A stretch of 64,000 bases of DNA, from NCBI GenBank assembly GCA_035772405.1, contig JAYKKM010000011.1, positions 822,501 to 886,500 of the forward strand. Reading direction: 5' to 3'. Within the stretch, counting starts at the first letter, position 1; each line of letters begins with the position of its first letter. A program made the position numbers and the translations under genes. This document shows, piece after piece, positions 23,690 through 35,939 of this stretch. The DNA comes from Chrysogorgia sp. JL179-B06 (taxonomy: Eukaryota; Cnidaria; Anthozoa; Scleralcyonacea; Chrysogorgiidae). The notes below the pieces were generated by a model. It worked only from the letters and a program-made list of their open reading frames with translations, was not told the DNA's origin and made no database searches.

Positions 23690-26330
23690 ATCTTGGTTCT
23701 TGGATATCTTAATTAACGTACTAAAACTTCCGAAATAGTTCAATCGGCGACTGTTAGAGCCAACGAACTCCCTGCCAACAGACACAAGATCAAGGGACTC
23801 CGTTTGCGATGTATGAACGTACAGTAAGAACAAGTTGTTGAGGTGCTTGTGTGTCATCGAACTCCTCAAGAAAGTCTTGATCCGACGGAGAGAAGAGAAC
23901 GATCTCTCGGCAGTGGCACTTGTCACGGGAAACGTGAGGTACGCTCGGAGAAGCTTATCAACCTCACCAAGCATGCTCTTGACCATCTCACGTTGGTTAA
24001 GTGTGTCAGCAATGGTCCTCACGTTTGTCACCTTTTTCACACGGATGGCAGAATCAGAAAAGGCGGTGCGGACGGCGTCTGGCAACATCAGCAGCTAGAT
24101 CTTCAAACAAGCAAGATCAATCTTTATTCGGAAATACTCGGCAACAGTTTCAGGGATTTCGGGTACATCCTTGCCATTAGCAGCATCAACCAGCAGCGAT
24201 TCCACCTCACAGACAAAAGCAAGATCAGTTTGGTCAAACCGCTTGTCTATTTCCCCACCGACATGGTCAAGAGCTTCAATGTAGTCTTGACGATACCTAT
24301 CTTTAGGACACGCGTAGCGGTGTGAAGATGCATTGAGGTGTAGTGTGTTCTCAGGAGATGAGCACCTCTGATCCCTTCCGCAACAGTTATGTCTTTTGCA
24401 TGAAGGTTAATTGCTCAGCTGCAGAGAAGATCCCGTATCCAAGCTTCAAGCTGAAGAATGTTTCGAAAGACTCCATCTGCGTCAATAAACCTTTGGCTTT
24501 GGCAGCATGTTCATCATGGCCTTGTTGAATAACTTCAAGCACTGTCGCGAGGGCCTCGTAATTCTTCATGATGCTGTCAATGGCAGAATGGCGAACAGTC
24601 CACCGAGTAGGACAGAGTTTCCTCAGCGGTCTTCCTCGGCGCTTTCCTCGGTGAAAGCTTGATGAGTTTCACAAGCTGGGAAATGAATTCCATGCAGTTG
24701 TGCAGTAGTTCACAATTCTTTGACACTTCCTGAATGCACAAATTCAAGCTGTGGGCAAAGCAGTGGACATACAGACAATGACCTGTCTCCCTCTTCATAA
24801 GAGCCTGGACACCATTATGCACACCGCTCATGTTCGCTGCTCCATCGTATGCTTGACCAATGGAAGAAATGGCTATCGGAAGGGAAAATCTCACCAGCAC
24901 ATATTTGATGACATTGAACAAGGTTAGAGCCGTTGTGTCCGGCAGCTGGACCAAGCCAAGTGCTGTTTCATGGACATCGTAGCTTGAATCCACCCAACGA
25001 ATTGCAACGCACATCTGTTCGTTGTGCGAGATGTCAGTAGCTTCATCAGCAATCAGCGCAAAGTTGCCTGCGGTGTAGATGTCTTGGAGCAGCTGTCGTA
25101 AGATTGCCTTGCCACATATAGTAATTATCTCGTTGACGATCTTAGGAGAAATGTACTCTCGCTTTTTCAGCCACGAGCCAAGTAGTGCACAATCTTTGGC
25201 CAAATACCGAACGCACTCCAAGAGCTTCGAAAACATGGATCGGTGGTTTCGCTGCTCTGCACTACGTTGTTTGTTGAGCTGCGCTCCAACATCGACTGCA
25301 TTGGACTTGGCAGCGACCTTTGTCATCGCCTCCCGGTGCATTTCACTTTTTTTATGCTCGCTGAATCGCTGTAGTGCTTTCTTCCATTTGCAGAACCCCC
25401 TTCTACCAAAGCCAATTTGTAAAGCTTGGTGAAGGTTATCAAATATTGGCTCCTTGCACTGCAGCATACATGACAAAACACTTTGTACGACGATGTGCAT
25501 GCACTGATCCATGGATGTTTCTTGTACCAACTAGCTTGAATGGACCATTTTCCAATTTTTCTGTCCGTGTGGTTTTTTTGGATAACTTGAAATCCGTCGG
25601 ATGATGTGCAGCATCAAAATTAGAACAGCAGCACAAGTACAGGGTCGACGTACAGTAAGCTTTGCGAAGATTCCTTGCCGTGCACCGCAGCTGCAGTGTC
25701 AGATTCTGTGACTTGGTGCGTTGAGTCGAAGGCGGGTTCAGTGCTTGCAGTCAGCGGGGCTTCCTGCAGCGATTCCTCATCAGTTTATGCCCAACATGTC
25801 AACAAGTGGATTAAAAAAGGTAAGAAGTTTATCTACGGCACAGGAGCTACGAATGGCCATTGGTACACAAACACCAAACCGAAAGCCCATAGCGTAGCCA
25901 AAGCAGAAACGTCAAAGGTCAGATTAGGGAATAAAGTCGCTAAACAAACATTTGGTGCAATTACGTTATCTTTTAAAGATTAAATTACATACGTGCAATT
26001 AATATTTATTTTGTTCTTCGGATTTCTTTATTTCTGAACCAGTTAGACATCCTTACGACTTTATTTCGTAAAGGAAACCAAACTTCTTATACAGACTTGT
26101 TGTTCAAGGACATCCTAGCGAGAATGCCGAGAAGCAAGCTTTAAGCATTTGTGACACGTAACCTTTGAGTTTGTGTTGACTGCAATGCTAGTTGGCGCTT
26201 GCGTATCCGTAGCGCTAACCGTACAGTTAATGGGAGTTATCTTTTTTAACTTACCAACTTCAATCGCTGTATCTTGCGGCGGAGCCGGGACAAAGAAAGA
26301 TCGGACATTCCTCTGCGGCGTCTGTGCCAT
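23690..26330 (-). pseudogene. TTF-type zinc finger hAT transposase (ZMYM1-like), decayed
   Basis: On the minus strand a short first exon (26330-26255) starts with ATG, encodes a PIP-box-like RNVRSFF segment and ends at a GTAAG donor. Downstream, 25800-25440 has the Asp/Pro-rich lead and TTF-type zinc-finger region in several frames. 25530-24577 carries the hAT core, with IADEATDISHNEQ (catalytic Asp) and the AYDGAANMSG and VHCFAHSLNLC motifs. 24000-23840 carries the C-terminal dimerisation block (FPVTSATAERSFSSLRRIKTFLR). Frames break near 25640, 25450, 24620, 24390 and 24060. Relatives include domesticated ZMYM1-like genes, but the many shifts make this copy dead. Terminal repeats were not found. 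Confidence 0.75.
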
Positions 26331-26396
26331 ACGAGTAGATAGCCTGCAGGTATGTAACACTTTTTTCAGGACGTCTTACCCCTAGATGTTAGTTAC

Positions 26397-26520
26397 CAGG
26401 GCGGCCGTGTGAGCTCTGTGCGCGCGCATGTGAACCGGAAATACGTTTTTGAATAGAGAAACCGTGTGCGCATGTGAGCCGGTAATACGTGTTTGAATAG
26501 AGAAACCGGGTTTTGACAAG
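26397..26520. repeat. Two-copy GC-rich tandem repeat
   Basis: A ~42-bp unit (GCGCATGTGAACCGGAAATACG plus TTTTTGAATAGAGAAACCG) occurs at about 26423-26465 and again at about 26468-26510, with small changes. It lies just upstream of the Polinton-like genes and may mark that element's end region, but no mate is present in the window. Confidence 0.55.
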
Positions 26521-26658
26521 TTTGACTGTTGTCAGACAATGGTTCAAATTAATAAAGATATTATTCTAAAACTGTTTAATGAAACAAACGTGCAATGCTT
26601 ACAGCCATTTATTTAGTAACTGTCTTTGTGAATTGGTTGAAGAAACGTAAAGAGAACC

Positions 26659-27129
26659 ATGGCACATCTGTTTAAGCAACTGTATGTCGACGAACTTGAT
26701 TTTGAAGACATTCTAACTATTGAACAGCTTATCGATCTCGTTTCTTGCGAATTTGTCCATCGACAGGTTGAACAGCTGAAAGAGCTAGCGACATGTACCA
26801 AGGAGATAGAGGAGGTGGATGGCAATCAATGGATGACAACGAGAGAGCCTTGCGAAATATCGAATGAAGACACTCGATGGATGACCTACATTGACCAAGC
26901 TATTTTAGTGATCGACCGTGAAGATGTTTGGAGAGCGATCGTGGAAGCCTGTAGATTTTTTTCGTTTGCTAATCCTACTTTATACAGACACTATTTTGAC
27001 AACTTATTTAATCTGAGCTGGTTTATGTGGTCTAAGATGTACTCTGAGACCAAAAGAACAATGCACATTAATAACGTACTGGACTATATAACATGTGTTT
27101 GTAAACTTAAGTACCATTCAACTGTGTAA
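26659..27129 (+). CDS. Hypothetical protein of Polinton-like cluster
   Basis: An ATG frame of 156 codons with a good context (ACCATGG). The product is acidic, without signal peptide, with aromatic-rich segments near residues 95-130. I do not recognise the family. It is the first of three closely spaced plus-strand genes. The third is a Polinton-type integrase, so this is probably an accessory or virion-type gene of that element (inference). AATAAA at 27143-27148 follows the stop, consistent with a compact virus-like transcript. Confidence 0.5.
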   Translation: MAHLFKQLYVDELDFEDILTIEQLIDLVSCEFVHRQVEQLKELATCTKEIEEVDGNQWMTTREPCEISNEDTRWMTYIDQAILVIDREDVWRAIVEACRFFSFANPTLYRHYFDNLFNLSWFMWSKMYSETKRTMHINNVLDYITCVCKLKYHSTV

Positions 27130-27245
27130 TTTATTAGTTTGTGAATAAAAAAGTTTTAAAACCTATTGCATTGGTCTACTTTGTTCATATACTGTACCTT
27201 GTTGTTTGTGGTGACATTGGTGTACGGTTTAGAGAAATTTTCCAA

Positions 27246-27545
27246 ATGGGGTCTTGTTATAGCAGATCGCAAAATGACATAGCCAAGAGGAATAAAAACC
27301 ATAACAGACAGAAAATGTTTAGAATTGGTGTTAGCTTTGGTCGTAACGATTTAAATTTAGAAGGTCATCTGCAAATGGGGTATAATAGTAAAACTATTAA
27401 AAACTATGGATGTGTTGAGAACGGTGCCAATGTTTCGACAGGACATAATATACCAGACGTTGAGCTTTCTGAAGCATTAATGGCGCAACAATCGGATGTT
27501 GTTGTTGCTCCAGCCGAGTCGGAGACTTTAATACCAGAAGAATAA
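27246..27545 (+). CDS. Small protein with N-myristoylation-type start
   Basis: The frame is open from 27141 but its first ATG is at 27246, giving 99 codons starting MGSCYS. Gly2 with Ser/Cys next is the classical pattern for N-myristoylation and palmitoylation, suggesting membrane association (inference). The remainder is basic and then acidic toward the C-terminus. It sits between the 156-codon gene and the integrase gene, same strand, with short gaps. The family is not recognised. Confidence 0.45.
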   Translation: MGSCYSRSQNDIAKRNKNHNRQKMFRIGVSFGRNDLNLEGHLQMGYNSKTIKNYGCVENGANVSTGHNIPDVELSEALMAQQSDVVVAPAESETLIPEE

Positions 27546-27599
27546 TACAAGTCAGTTTTCCCGTCTACTTTATTATAAAACAAACTGAGGCAATACAGA

Positions 27600-27884
27600 A
27601 TGTCCAATATTAATGAGTATTTGTCAAGTGTTTATTTTGACGCCAAACGTCCTGGTGGTTTTGGAGGTGCTGATCGTTTGTACCACGATGTAAAGGAAGA
27701 GGGCAAATACAAACTCAGTCGAAAGCAGATTCATGAGTGGTTAATGAAACAAGACGCTTACACTTTGCACAAACCGGTTCAACGAAACTTTAAAAGAAAT
27801 CGTGTTCTAGTTGGTGGTATTGACGAACAATGGCAAATGGATTTGGCGGATATGCAATCAATGATGAAATTTAATGACGGATAT
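27600..27884 (+). pseudogene. Polinton-type integrase, cut by BEL LTR
   Basis: It starts MSNINEYLSSVYFDAKRPGG. Motifs near residues 50-90 (KQDAYTLHKPV, RNFKRNRV, QWQMDLADM, NDGY) match the retroviral-like integrases of Polinton/Maverick elements. The Asp in QWQMDLADM is the first catalytic residue. At codon 95 the sequence runs into the BEL LTR, whose first base is 27885, so the rest of the DDE core is absent. No continuation is found after the BEL element. In intact elements this enzyme inserts the linear DNA. Confidence 0.75.
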
Positions 27885-28142
27885 TGTTTAGAAATAACTA
27901 ATGAATACGTTTTAGTATTGCATGTTTATCATGTTATTATATTTAGAAACTTTAATCGTTTAGACCGAACTTTATTATACATTATTTAGACTGAACTTTG
28001 GAACGAATCGAGCGCTATTGGTATTGTTATTAAATAGTTGTATCGCGTGTTTAACAGATTAGCATTATGCAAAGATAGACAAAGACTATAAAAAGCCGTA
28101 AAGTAATTGTAAAGTAATTGTAAACAAGTTAGTTAGTCGTTA
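27885..28142 (+). repeat. BEL 5' LTR, first part
   Basis: Matches the first part of the 3' LTR, but lacks a ~38-bp segment present there (42-bp region around 41884-41922) and has an extra AAGTAATTGTA unit. Its last three bases TTA are the target duplication of the nested transposon. Confidence 0.9.
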
Positions 28143-28197
28143 TGCACCAGTCAATATAAACCCCCGCACTCCCCCGGCCGGGACATAGCGGGGCATT
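28143..28197. repeat. Terminal inverted repeat, left
   Basis: Identical, in reverse complement, to 35940-35994. It contains CCCCCGCACTCCCCCGG and GGGACATAGCGGGGCATT. The repeats diverge immediately afterwards. Confidence 0.93.
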
Positions 28198-28362
28198 TGA
28201 CTTTCACACAGGTCAAATACCGTATAATGCCCCGCATTCCAGGGCAGTTTTTTTATTCTAATAGCAGAAAAAGCCCCGGTCAAATGCCCCGCCATTTTAA
28301 AGCCAACACAACATTCAAAACAAAAATTTAATGAGAACTGTTAACACAATTTTTCATACTGT

Positions 28363-28491
28363 GCCAGAGGCCTGGTAATAGCGAGGTTTCACAGAACATT
28401 AGAGGCTGTTTTTGAGGACAGCTTTTTTCTAATGTTCGAATCTAAAGCCCAGAGATGCATTGCCAACCTCGCTATTACCAGGTCTCTGGCA
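28363..28491. mobile_element. Foldback MITE in the transposon's 3' flank
   Basis: GCCAGAGGCCTGGTAATAGC continuing into GAGGTT is mirrored by AACCTCGCTATTACCAGG followed by TCTCTGGC. About 27-bp imperfect inverted repeats enclose ~130 bp. It lies between the left terminal repeat and the stop codon of the transposase gene. Confidence 0.65.
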
Positions 28492-28527
28492 AAACTATTT
28501 CAGGTCTCTGGAACAATTCTGAAATTA

Positions 28528-31500
28528 CTAATAATCCAAACAATCATCGCATAGCCATGGAATACTTGGGATTTGCACACCCACACACTGGGCATGGTAT
28601 TCACTTATTTTGCACTCGGTGTTTGAGCATTTAAGTACAAGGCCACACTCTACTTGTCTGCAGACACAAATCACCTCTCCGCCAGGAGCTACAAAATATT
28701 AAAATACGGGAATGATTTAAAATGACAGCAATGTGGTATTCAATTTATTTTTTACTTGCCAAAGGTCATTCTCCTCAATATCTACTTGTACACTGTATCT
28801 GTGGTAGCACTAACCTTGACAATCTTCACAGTACCATTGTCCAGGTGGCTCCCTCTGTATTCCTATGCATGGAAAATGAAACCACACAATGGGGCATTGT
28901 TCATTCTCACATGCAATCATGTTGCCAAATTCTTCTTGCTTGCATATACAGAAAACATCTTTGTCTTGTGTTACATCACTTGGGCTTCCTATCGTATAAC
29001 GAAACAAAATTAAATAGGAAATTTTAATGAAATTTGTTGTTTGTCTGGAGAGCACCGACATAAAAAACTACTGAAAATGCTTGGAGAGTACCGTGTGCCA
29101 TGATTTAACTGTTTACTGTCAGCTTAATAACATACCTTTTGATTGTGGCTTGGGCACTTTTGTAGACAATGTGCAGCTACTTTCTGTATTCTTCTTTTCT
29201 GTAAGGAAAGCAATTTGACAATGAGCGGATACACACAGATGTATTGAACCTCTATATTGGTATTTATAGAAGAATGAGAATACATTATGCATCATATAAC
29301 AAAATATATTATTTTAAATTTATATCTTTCATACCGTTGACTGATTGCTCTATTTACAACTTTTCAAAATAATGTGACCGGTCTGACAAGTTTGATATCA
29401 TAGAAAATTCAAAATTCGTTATAATCGTTGATTTCATCGTCCAGATTATAAATTTTACTAGAATAAACCTTCCAAAAAGTACATGTAATCATAATCATAT
29501 ATAATAGGCAGATGATACAGTATAATACTTTACGTTACAGTAACTTACTAAATGACCAAACATACCTTTCTTTTTCTTTTCCGCTCTGGTTCTTGCAGCT
29601 TTAATTGCTCCATTCTTCCTTCTTTCATGGACTCCTTGCAAATGTTCAATCCAGAATTTGACATCTTCCACAGGAAGTAGAGTTTGTCTTGCCAGCTCCG
29701 TAATTTTTGTGTCAGTTACTTTAGCATTGAGCTTCAGAAGTTTGTTGAATTCGTTCTTGATAATTTCAGAAGGAGGACTCAACATGCAGTCCTTTGTCCC
29801 ATTACTTGCAATATGTGCAATACACTCATGTGGAGGAAGGAAATGACCAGAGCAAGTTTTTTCACATTTGCGACAATCACCACCCCATGGTTGCTTTGGA
29901 TCTGGAATTGGGATGGGAAACAAAGACAACGGAGGACCACCTTGATACCACAGTTTCTGTTGCCGATGTCCATGTTTACATACTGGGTGGATACAATCAT
30001 TCTTAAAGCAAGGGATCAGCATAAACGCGTATTGTGTTGGTAAATTCTTGACCATGTGGTTATTTCTAACTGTCCATATACTCTGAAAATTCTTGTAAAC
30101 ATCAGACTTGGTGTCAAGTAGATGTTTCTTTGCTGAATCCTTCCCATTCAGAAATACAAGAAGATCAGGTCTATCATCATTGTACGCCTTTGAAATTTCA
30201 TCATTTGTGCCTTTAATTAAAGTTATTTCACTTTCACCACACGGTGCACCACTAACTCTGTCGATGAATATGTCTGTAGCTGCGTCCAGGTTCATTGCTA
30301 GTTTAGCTTTATCCAGTCCATGATCATTGAAGTTTGACCCACAAAGAGTGGAGGGAATGAAGAGATTGGATTGTGCAACAGCTAAACAACCATTCTGTAA
30401 TTCCACCCGATTTAAGTAAGAACCACCACTATGTCTTGTGGTAACAACAGTACACTCAGTTGCTTCTGAAATATGTAACATCGTCCAGTGAAATTGGACT
30501 TCCTTGTGCACTGGCCCCTCATCGCCAGCACCATCAACTCGAACACAGTGTACAGTTTTTTCTTTTATCCAAGCCTTCAATTCATCATTCTCTTTAAGCA
30601 TTTGAAAGTCACAAAAATGTTGCGTTGGTGTCTTTTCAAAAAGATGGTGAGGTTTAACCACACCTACGCACTTCTCTGCCGTGTTCGTAGTACTCATAAA
30701 CAAATAAGATGTGGTTTGCAACACTGAAGTATACTTGTTTACGTAATCTGTCCTGGTTGTAAGCTCTGGCGTTTCACACAGTGACGTTGCCTTATGTTGC
30801 TTATGAGTATAGGTGGTGTCGAGTCGGAAACCTGCTTGATCGTCACGGTTTAAAACCATCTTGTCTGTACCATTCGATAGTTGAATGAGGTTTAAAGCTT
30901 TATACACGGAGTTTGAGTAATGCGCATCAGGATTCAGCTTCAAGGTGAACCCTTTTCTTGCTCGACGTGATGTTACTTTGGCTACCCCTTTGTATCGTCC
31001 AGCTGAAATCCGTCGTTTATTACGAGCGACACACAGTTGGACAACTGTCCCGTAGCCGAATTTGGACTTGTATTGTTTCTCCAGATGTTTCTTAATGCGT
31101 CTGTACGTAACTTTAGGGCCCTTTTTTCTTTCATTACCATCAAATGTAAGGACACCAGTCCTTCGCCACTGGTCTGCGCCAACTCTTTTACTTTGGACAT
31201 ACTCTTCAATATCTCGTCCAATATTGGGATACTTTGCCAGAGTACGAGAGACTTTCTTTGAACTTTTCCTTCTTAATATTTGTCTAGTAGCGATTTCTTT
31301 ACTTATTTCTCTCTTCGCTTTTCTTTGGATGATTGCTCTTTGTTTTTTAATCAAGGCTTGTCCTTTAGATGATTTAACATCTTGTACACCAACCCATGCT
31401 TCTGGGTCATCACTTTCAGAATCAGTTTGAATTTTATCATGATCAATTACATCTTCCTGCTGTCTTTGAAGAAACGCTTGTCGGCTTTGTTCCACAATTC

Positions 31501-34500
31501 CGCTTTCATAATCTGTTAGATCACTTAAAGGAATGAATTCACAAAACTCCAAAAGCGTATGTTCTAGTACACTAGAGGTGTAATTCTGCAACAATTGCTC
31601 AAGTTCAACAACAAAAGCAAACCAGTTGAGGTTGTTCTCTCGAAGAATTGATAATAAACGATCATGCGTTGGTACTGCATTTACCACGGTTCTTTCCATG
31701 GAGAAACTGTCAGGATCAGGCAGGTGCTTCTGTCCATTCAATTCTTCACCTCGTAAACTCTGAAAACTGCTTTCTATGCTTGTATTGCCAGTTGTGCCAA
31801 TTAAGTTCGTTGTACTAATACAGCCACCACAACGTTTTTCTTTGGAAGATCTTCCCATGTCAACTTCATCATTTACAACCCCTTCGTTGCAATCGCCACT
31901 AATACCTTCACCAGTTTCCTCCACACCAGCATTATCCATGTCTGCATCATTGCCACAACTGTATTCCGAAATTTCGTTATCAGAGCTACTCTCGCTTTCC
32001 TCTCCGACGTAAATTCCAAATGACTCTAATGTAGCCTTTTCCTTGATATTGGCAAGTTCCATCACTGCTTGTCTGATTTCAGCTGCATCTTTCAACGCAT
32101 CTTCCACCTCCTTTTTAATGCATGAAAAATTATAAACGCCGTACTCTTGCCTCGCTTTCTTGTTCCTGAATCCATTCGATTGACAGGCGACGAATTTTAT
32201 TAGTTTTCTGTCTTTTTCCGTTGAAGCCAGTGAACATATGCCTTGAAGAATGTCTTTTGAAAGGTATTTTTCGGTGTTGTCACCGATTTTCAGTTTTACC
32301 ATCCATTCTGCGAATACACAATAATCGACATTTGGATTGAGCTCTGTTACATAAAGTTTTTGTGATCCTGGACCTTTCAATTGTAGCATAACTATTGCAA
32401 CAGGTAATTGCATGAGGCGTCTTACTGCTTTTTTACTTGAGTAAACTGTCCCAGGAAAATTTGTCTGGAATAATGGTTTCAGTTCCACAATACCTTTATT
32501 TAGAACATGTTTTGCACATTCTACTAGTTGACTGCACTCCGTACAGTTTGCGTGGTGATGAGATTGACAGTGAAGCATTCTCGCTGTAACAAATTCACAC
32601 AATGAAACATCATTGATCACTGACCTATATATACCATCTTTTACTTTATACAATTGTTTATCTGAAACATTACCAACTGCCCACTTGTGATACCGCGTTA
32701 GAAGATCAAGGGATGTTCGGGCACAATCTCGTTGATCTTCTCCTGGGATAAAAAATTTTCATTGTTATCTTGTACTTCTGCAACATCTTCTTCGGTACCA
32801 AACTGGTTGGGCACTTCATCCACGCTCTTTTTTGGACATTCATCGTCATCAGACACCACGGATATGGGCATTTCCATTTCTCCAATAACTTCGACTGCCA
32901 TTTTTTCACCGTGATCAGGCTCCACATTCACTGAACTTTTCTCTAAGACCTGTTGCTGTTGTTTATTGAATAGCTGTTGAATATTACCATAATTATTTGG
33001 TGGACAAGGAAGGGTTTCTGCTGCTTGTTTCGTTTCAGGTTTTGCTTTAGTAGACTTGGACATGCTATTCAATGCTTTGGCTTCCTTTGCAAGCAGTGAA
33101 GTCAGTTCAGACTGGCGTTCCCTTTGTTTGCGACGCAGCTCCACAATTTTCTCGGAAATGACCATTGCCTGATTATATTGTTGGGTATTGCTGTATTTTG
33201 TGCGTTGCTTTTCGCCAAGAGCCAACTGATCTTTAATATCCTCAAGATCTTCCTTCAAATACGATATTCTTTGAGATCTTAAAGAAGAATTTATTTTTGG
33301 GCGTTTTGGCGTCGGCTCTTCATTCTGAAGTGCTTTGGATCTTGACTTTTTCTTTTTGTATCGAAAGCCATCGGCATCTAACTTTGTCACTGCAAGTTTC
33401 GTTAGTTCCTTCTTGTCATAAACAAGAGCAGGATTTGCAAGACAGAGATCATAGGCAGCATTATTTATTGCCATGTGGTAATTTAGCAATTTATCATCTG
33501 GTTTTAGGGCATAGATTTTGCTAAGCTCTTTCAATCGCTCTTCATTTGTCAGAGTAAACTCTTCTTCAGAAATCTATGAATTAAAATTGAACAACCAAAT
33601 TTGTACAATATGGATGGAGCTTTCATCAGTATGTTCAATTTGTTGATAGTAAAATATACACAAACAACTCAATACTTTATCTATTACAAAATGTCTATTG
33701 GTGTTGATACATTGAAATTGTAGTTACAGTATGTACAGTTCGTACATGTACTATATCTATACAGATATATAAGTACTACATTTAGGGGCGCGATACAGTT
33801 TTCAAACAATCATAACAGTTATAACCCTTTATTATAACAGTTTTACATTCTTGAATCTCGTATTTTTAGAATATATGTAGGCGATACATTAACCTGCAAC
33901 ACTCTCTCTCCAATGAGTAAAATTGTCTGGTGTCAGACTAGAAGAAACTAAAGTGTGGTTGTGGCGCATTGCGACTTCACTGCGATTTCAATTGTACTGT
34001 AACTATGATGGAAAACATAGATGTATCTATGACATCAACATGCATCTGGAAATTCACAGTCGACATTGCCGCTCTATTTTTACGAATCGTATTAATATGA
34101 TGGCAAAGATACTCAACAATTAATGTGCAAGCTCACCAGCATGCACCTCTGCTATAACAATACTTTGTCACCAGAGATGATATATATTTTAATAAAAAGT
34201 GTTAAATAAATTTGATTGTAACTATCAAACATGAACAGAAAATTACTTATCTATTCTGAGACAGCACCTATTATTTTTAGTTAATCCATATTAAGCACAA
34301 GGGTCTCCCTTTGAGTCGACAAGTAAAATCATCTGGCATTAGACAGAGTAAAATAACAAAGTAGGGCACATCAGGGTGCAAAGGACTGAGATGAAAATTG
34401 ACTCGTAGAGTGGCAAATTAAACTTACCTGAAGCTTTGGGCCAGTCTTAAGGATACCTCCTTCAAACACCAATGTTGTTTGAGCTTTCTCTTTGGCAATA

Positions 34501-35779
34501 ACAGATGTAATAGTGGTTACATTCTCAGTGTGTGGTCCTACACATAAATCCATATTTTGCAGTTAGAATTTACAGTTAATGCTAAATTATTAAATAGGGA
34601 TGCACTGGAACTTGCTTCCGGCCGGTTAATTCCGGTTCCGGCCAATTGTTTGGTCGGAACCGGAACTTAGTTTTCCTACTATTTACAAAATTCAACACCT
34701 ATGTACTGTAGGTCCTATTATCCACCCATATATTACACACAAACTCGCTATCTACTCTGTTGGTACACGCCTCATACTTCACATATTTCGTATCCAAAAT
34801 AGGAACATCCGTTTTCAAGTGTCAAATTTACGTCATCCAACTCAGAGCCCCATGCCGTATCTGAATTTACTCCAGTCGATTGTCAAAACATCCTACTTAT
34901 TACTATATTTAACACTGGTGCAGGTCCCATCACCTATCTTTTTATCAAAATAATATAATTTGTTAATTGTAATTGTAATTTACACACTTTTGTCTTGTTC
35001 TATTTAAAAACTTATAAAATATTTTAATAAATGTATACATTACCTGATGATTTTGTTTTGATGGTCACATTGTCTGCCTATTAAAAAAAACAACCAGTAT
35101 TTAAAATGTGAATTCATCATTTACTTCTACAACAATAAACAGTATAACCCAAATGTTGAAACCGTATATTATTTCAATTCTGAACTTTGTCTGGATATTG
35201 CATAAATTCAATAAGATATATTTATATTATAAATAGTTCATGGCTACCCTGTACCTTTGTTGTTGTTATTGTTTTGCCCTCGGGAAAACAAATTAAAAGT
35301 TTGTCTCCTGATATATCGTCCGCTTTGTCAACATCGACATACTCCTCGAATTCTTTGTCAAATTTTTGAATCAACAGATGGTCTGTACGATCTTCGATTG
35401 AAAAATTTTGTTTAATTTTTTTAATAATGTCTTCTTTTGGAGACTTCCAACATATTATTTTTCTTCTCTCTCCATACTGAACAAGTATCTATATTAAAAA
35501 CGAAGATATACATATTTATATATTTATATATGTATAGAAAAGCACTGACAAATGCGCGCATTATCATGCAAATATGATTCACTTGACTGGCCTATTAAAA
35601 CGAGTAACGATATTATACATATATTAAAGAAATAATATACAGAAACAGCATTTTCAAATCTTAATTAAACTAATAACGAAAAGATCTACCGCGGATGGCC
35701 TGTTTATTAAATGTTAAACTTAAAACTAAGAAGGATTACTAACCTTTTTCTCCACCGCGAGGTCTTGAACGTCCTCCAT
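28528..35779 (-). CDS. DDE-like transposase with two C-terminal PHD fingers
   Basis: Eight exons with GT-AG borders and matching phases (minus strand): 35779-35744 (ATG at 35779), 35488-35255, 35077-35044, 34537-34428, 33573-29566, 29198-29136, 28988-28815, 28688-28528 (TAG). The product would be ~1,606 aa. Exon 2 may form a small ubiquitin-like (CIDE-N/PB1-like) domain (inference). Residues ~250-450 are Lys/Glu-rich and coiled-coil-like. The catalytic core has candidate acidic residues in LNRDDQAGFR (~1049), VRVDGAGDEGP (~1151) and SYLNRVELQNG (~1195). A Cys/His cluster (CRKCEKTCSGHF) lies near 1376. PHD1 (CICKQEEFGNMIAC...WYCEDC) is at ~1503-1552 and PHD2 (CVCRQVECG...WLCDDC) at ~1559-1605. 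One base is missing near 32716, splitting exon 5 into two frames; everything else is open. The PHD fingers suggest binding to histone H3 tails. It fills the transposon and is the only gene there. Confidence 0.8.
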
Positions 35780-35939
35780 GTTTTACATAAACACGGAAAT
35801 TTCCATAACAGTTTATTCTCCGGTAAGGTAAAATGCCCCGGTCATGTCCCCCGGTAATTTTTGTATGCAGTGCAAAAGTTGTAAAATACCCCGGTATGCG
35901 CGGCCGTTTTTCCTGTCAAATCACAGAAAATTCCCCGCT

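Noticed and set aside
25675..25983. 102-codon plus-strand frame as a gene
   Set aside because: It overlaps antisense coding remnants of the ZMYM1-like hAT transposase and has no recognisable motif.
26397..26410. CAGGGCGGCCG as the left end of another hAT element
   Set aside because: No matching right end or 8-bp duplication was found in the window.
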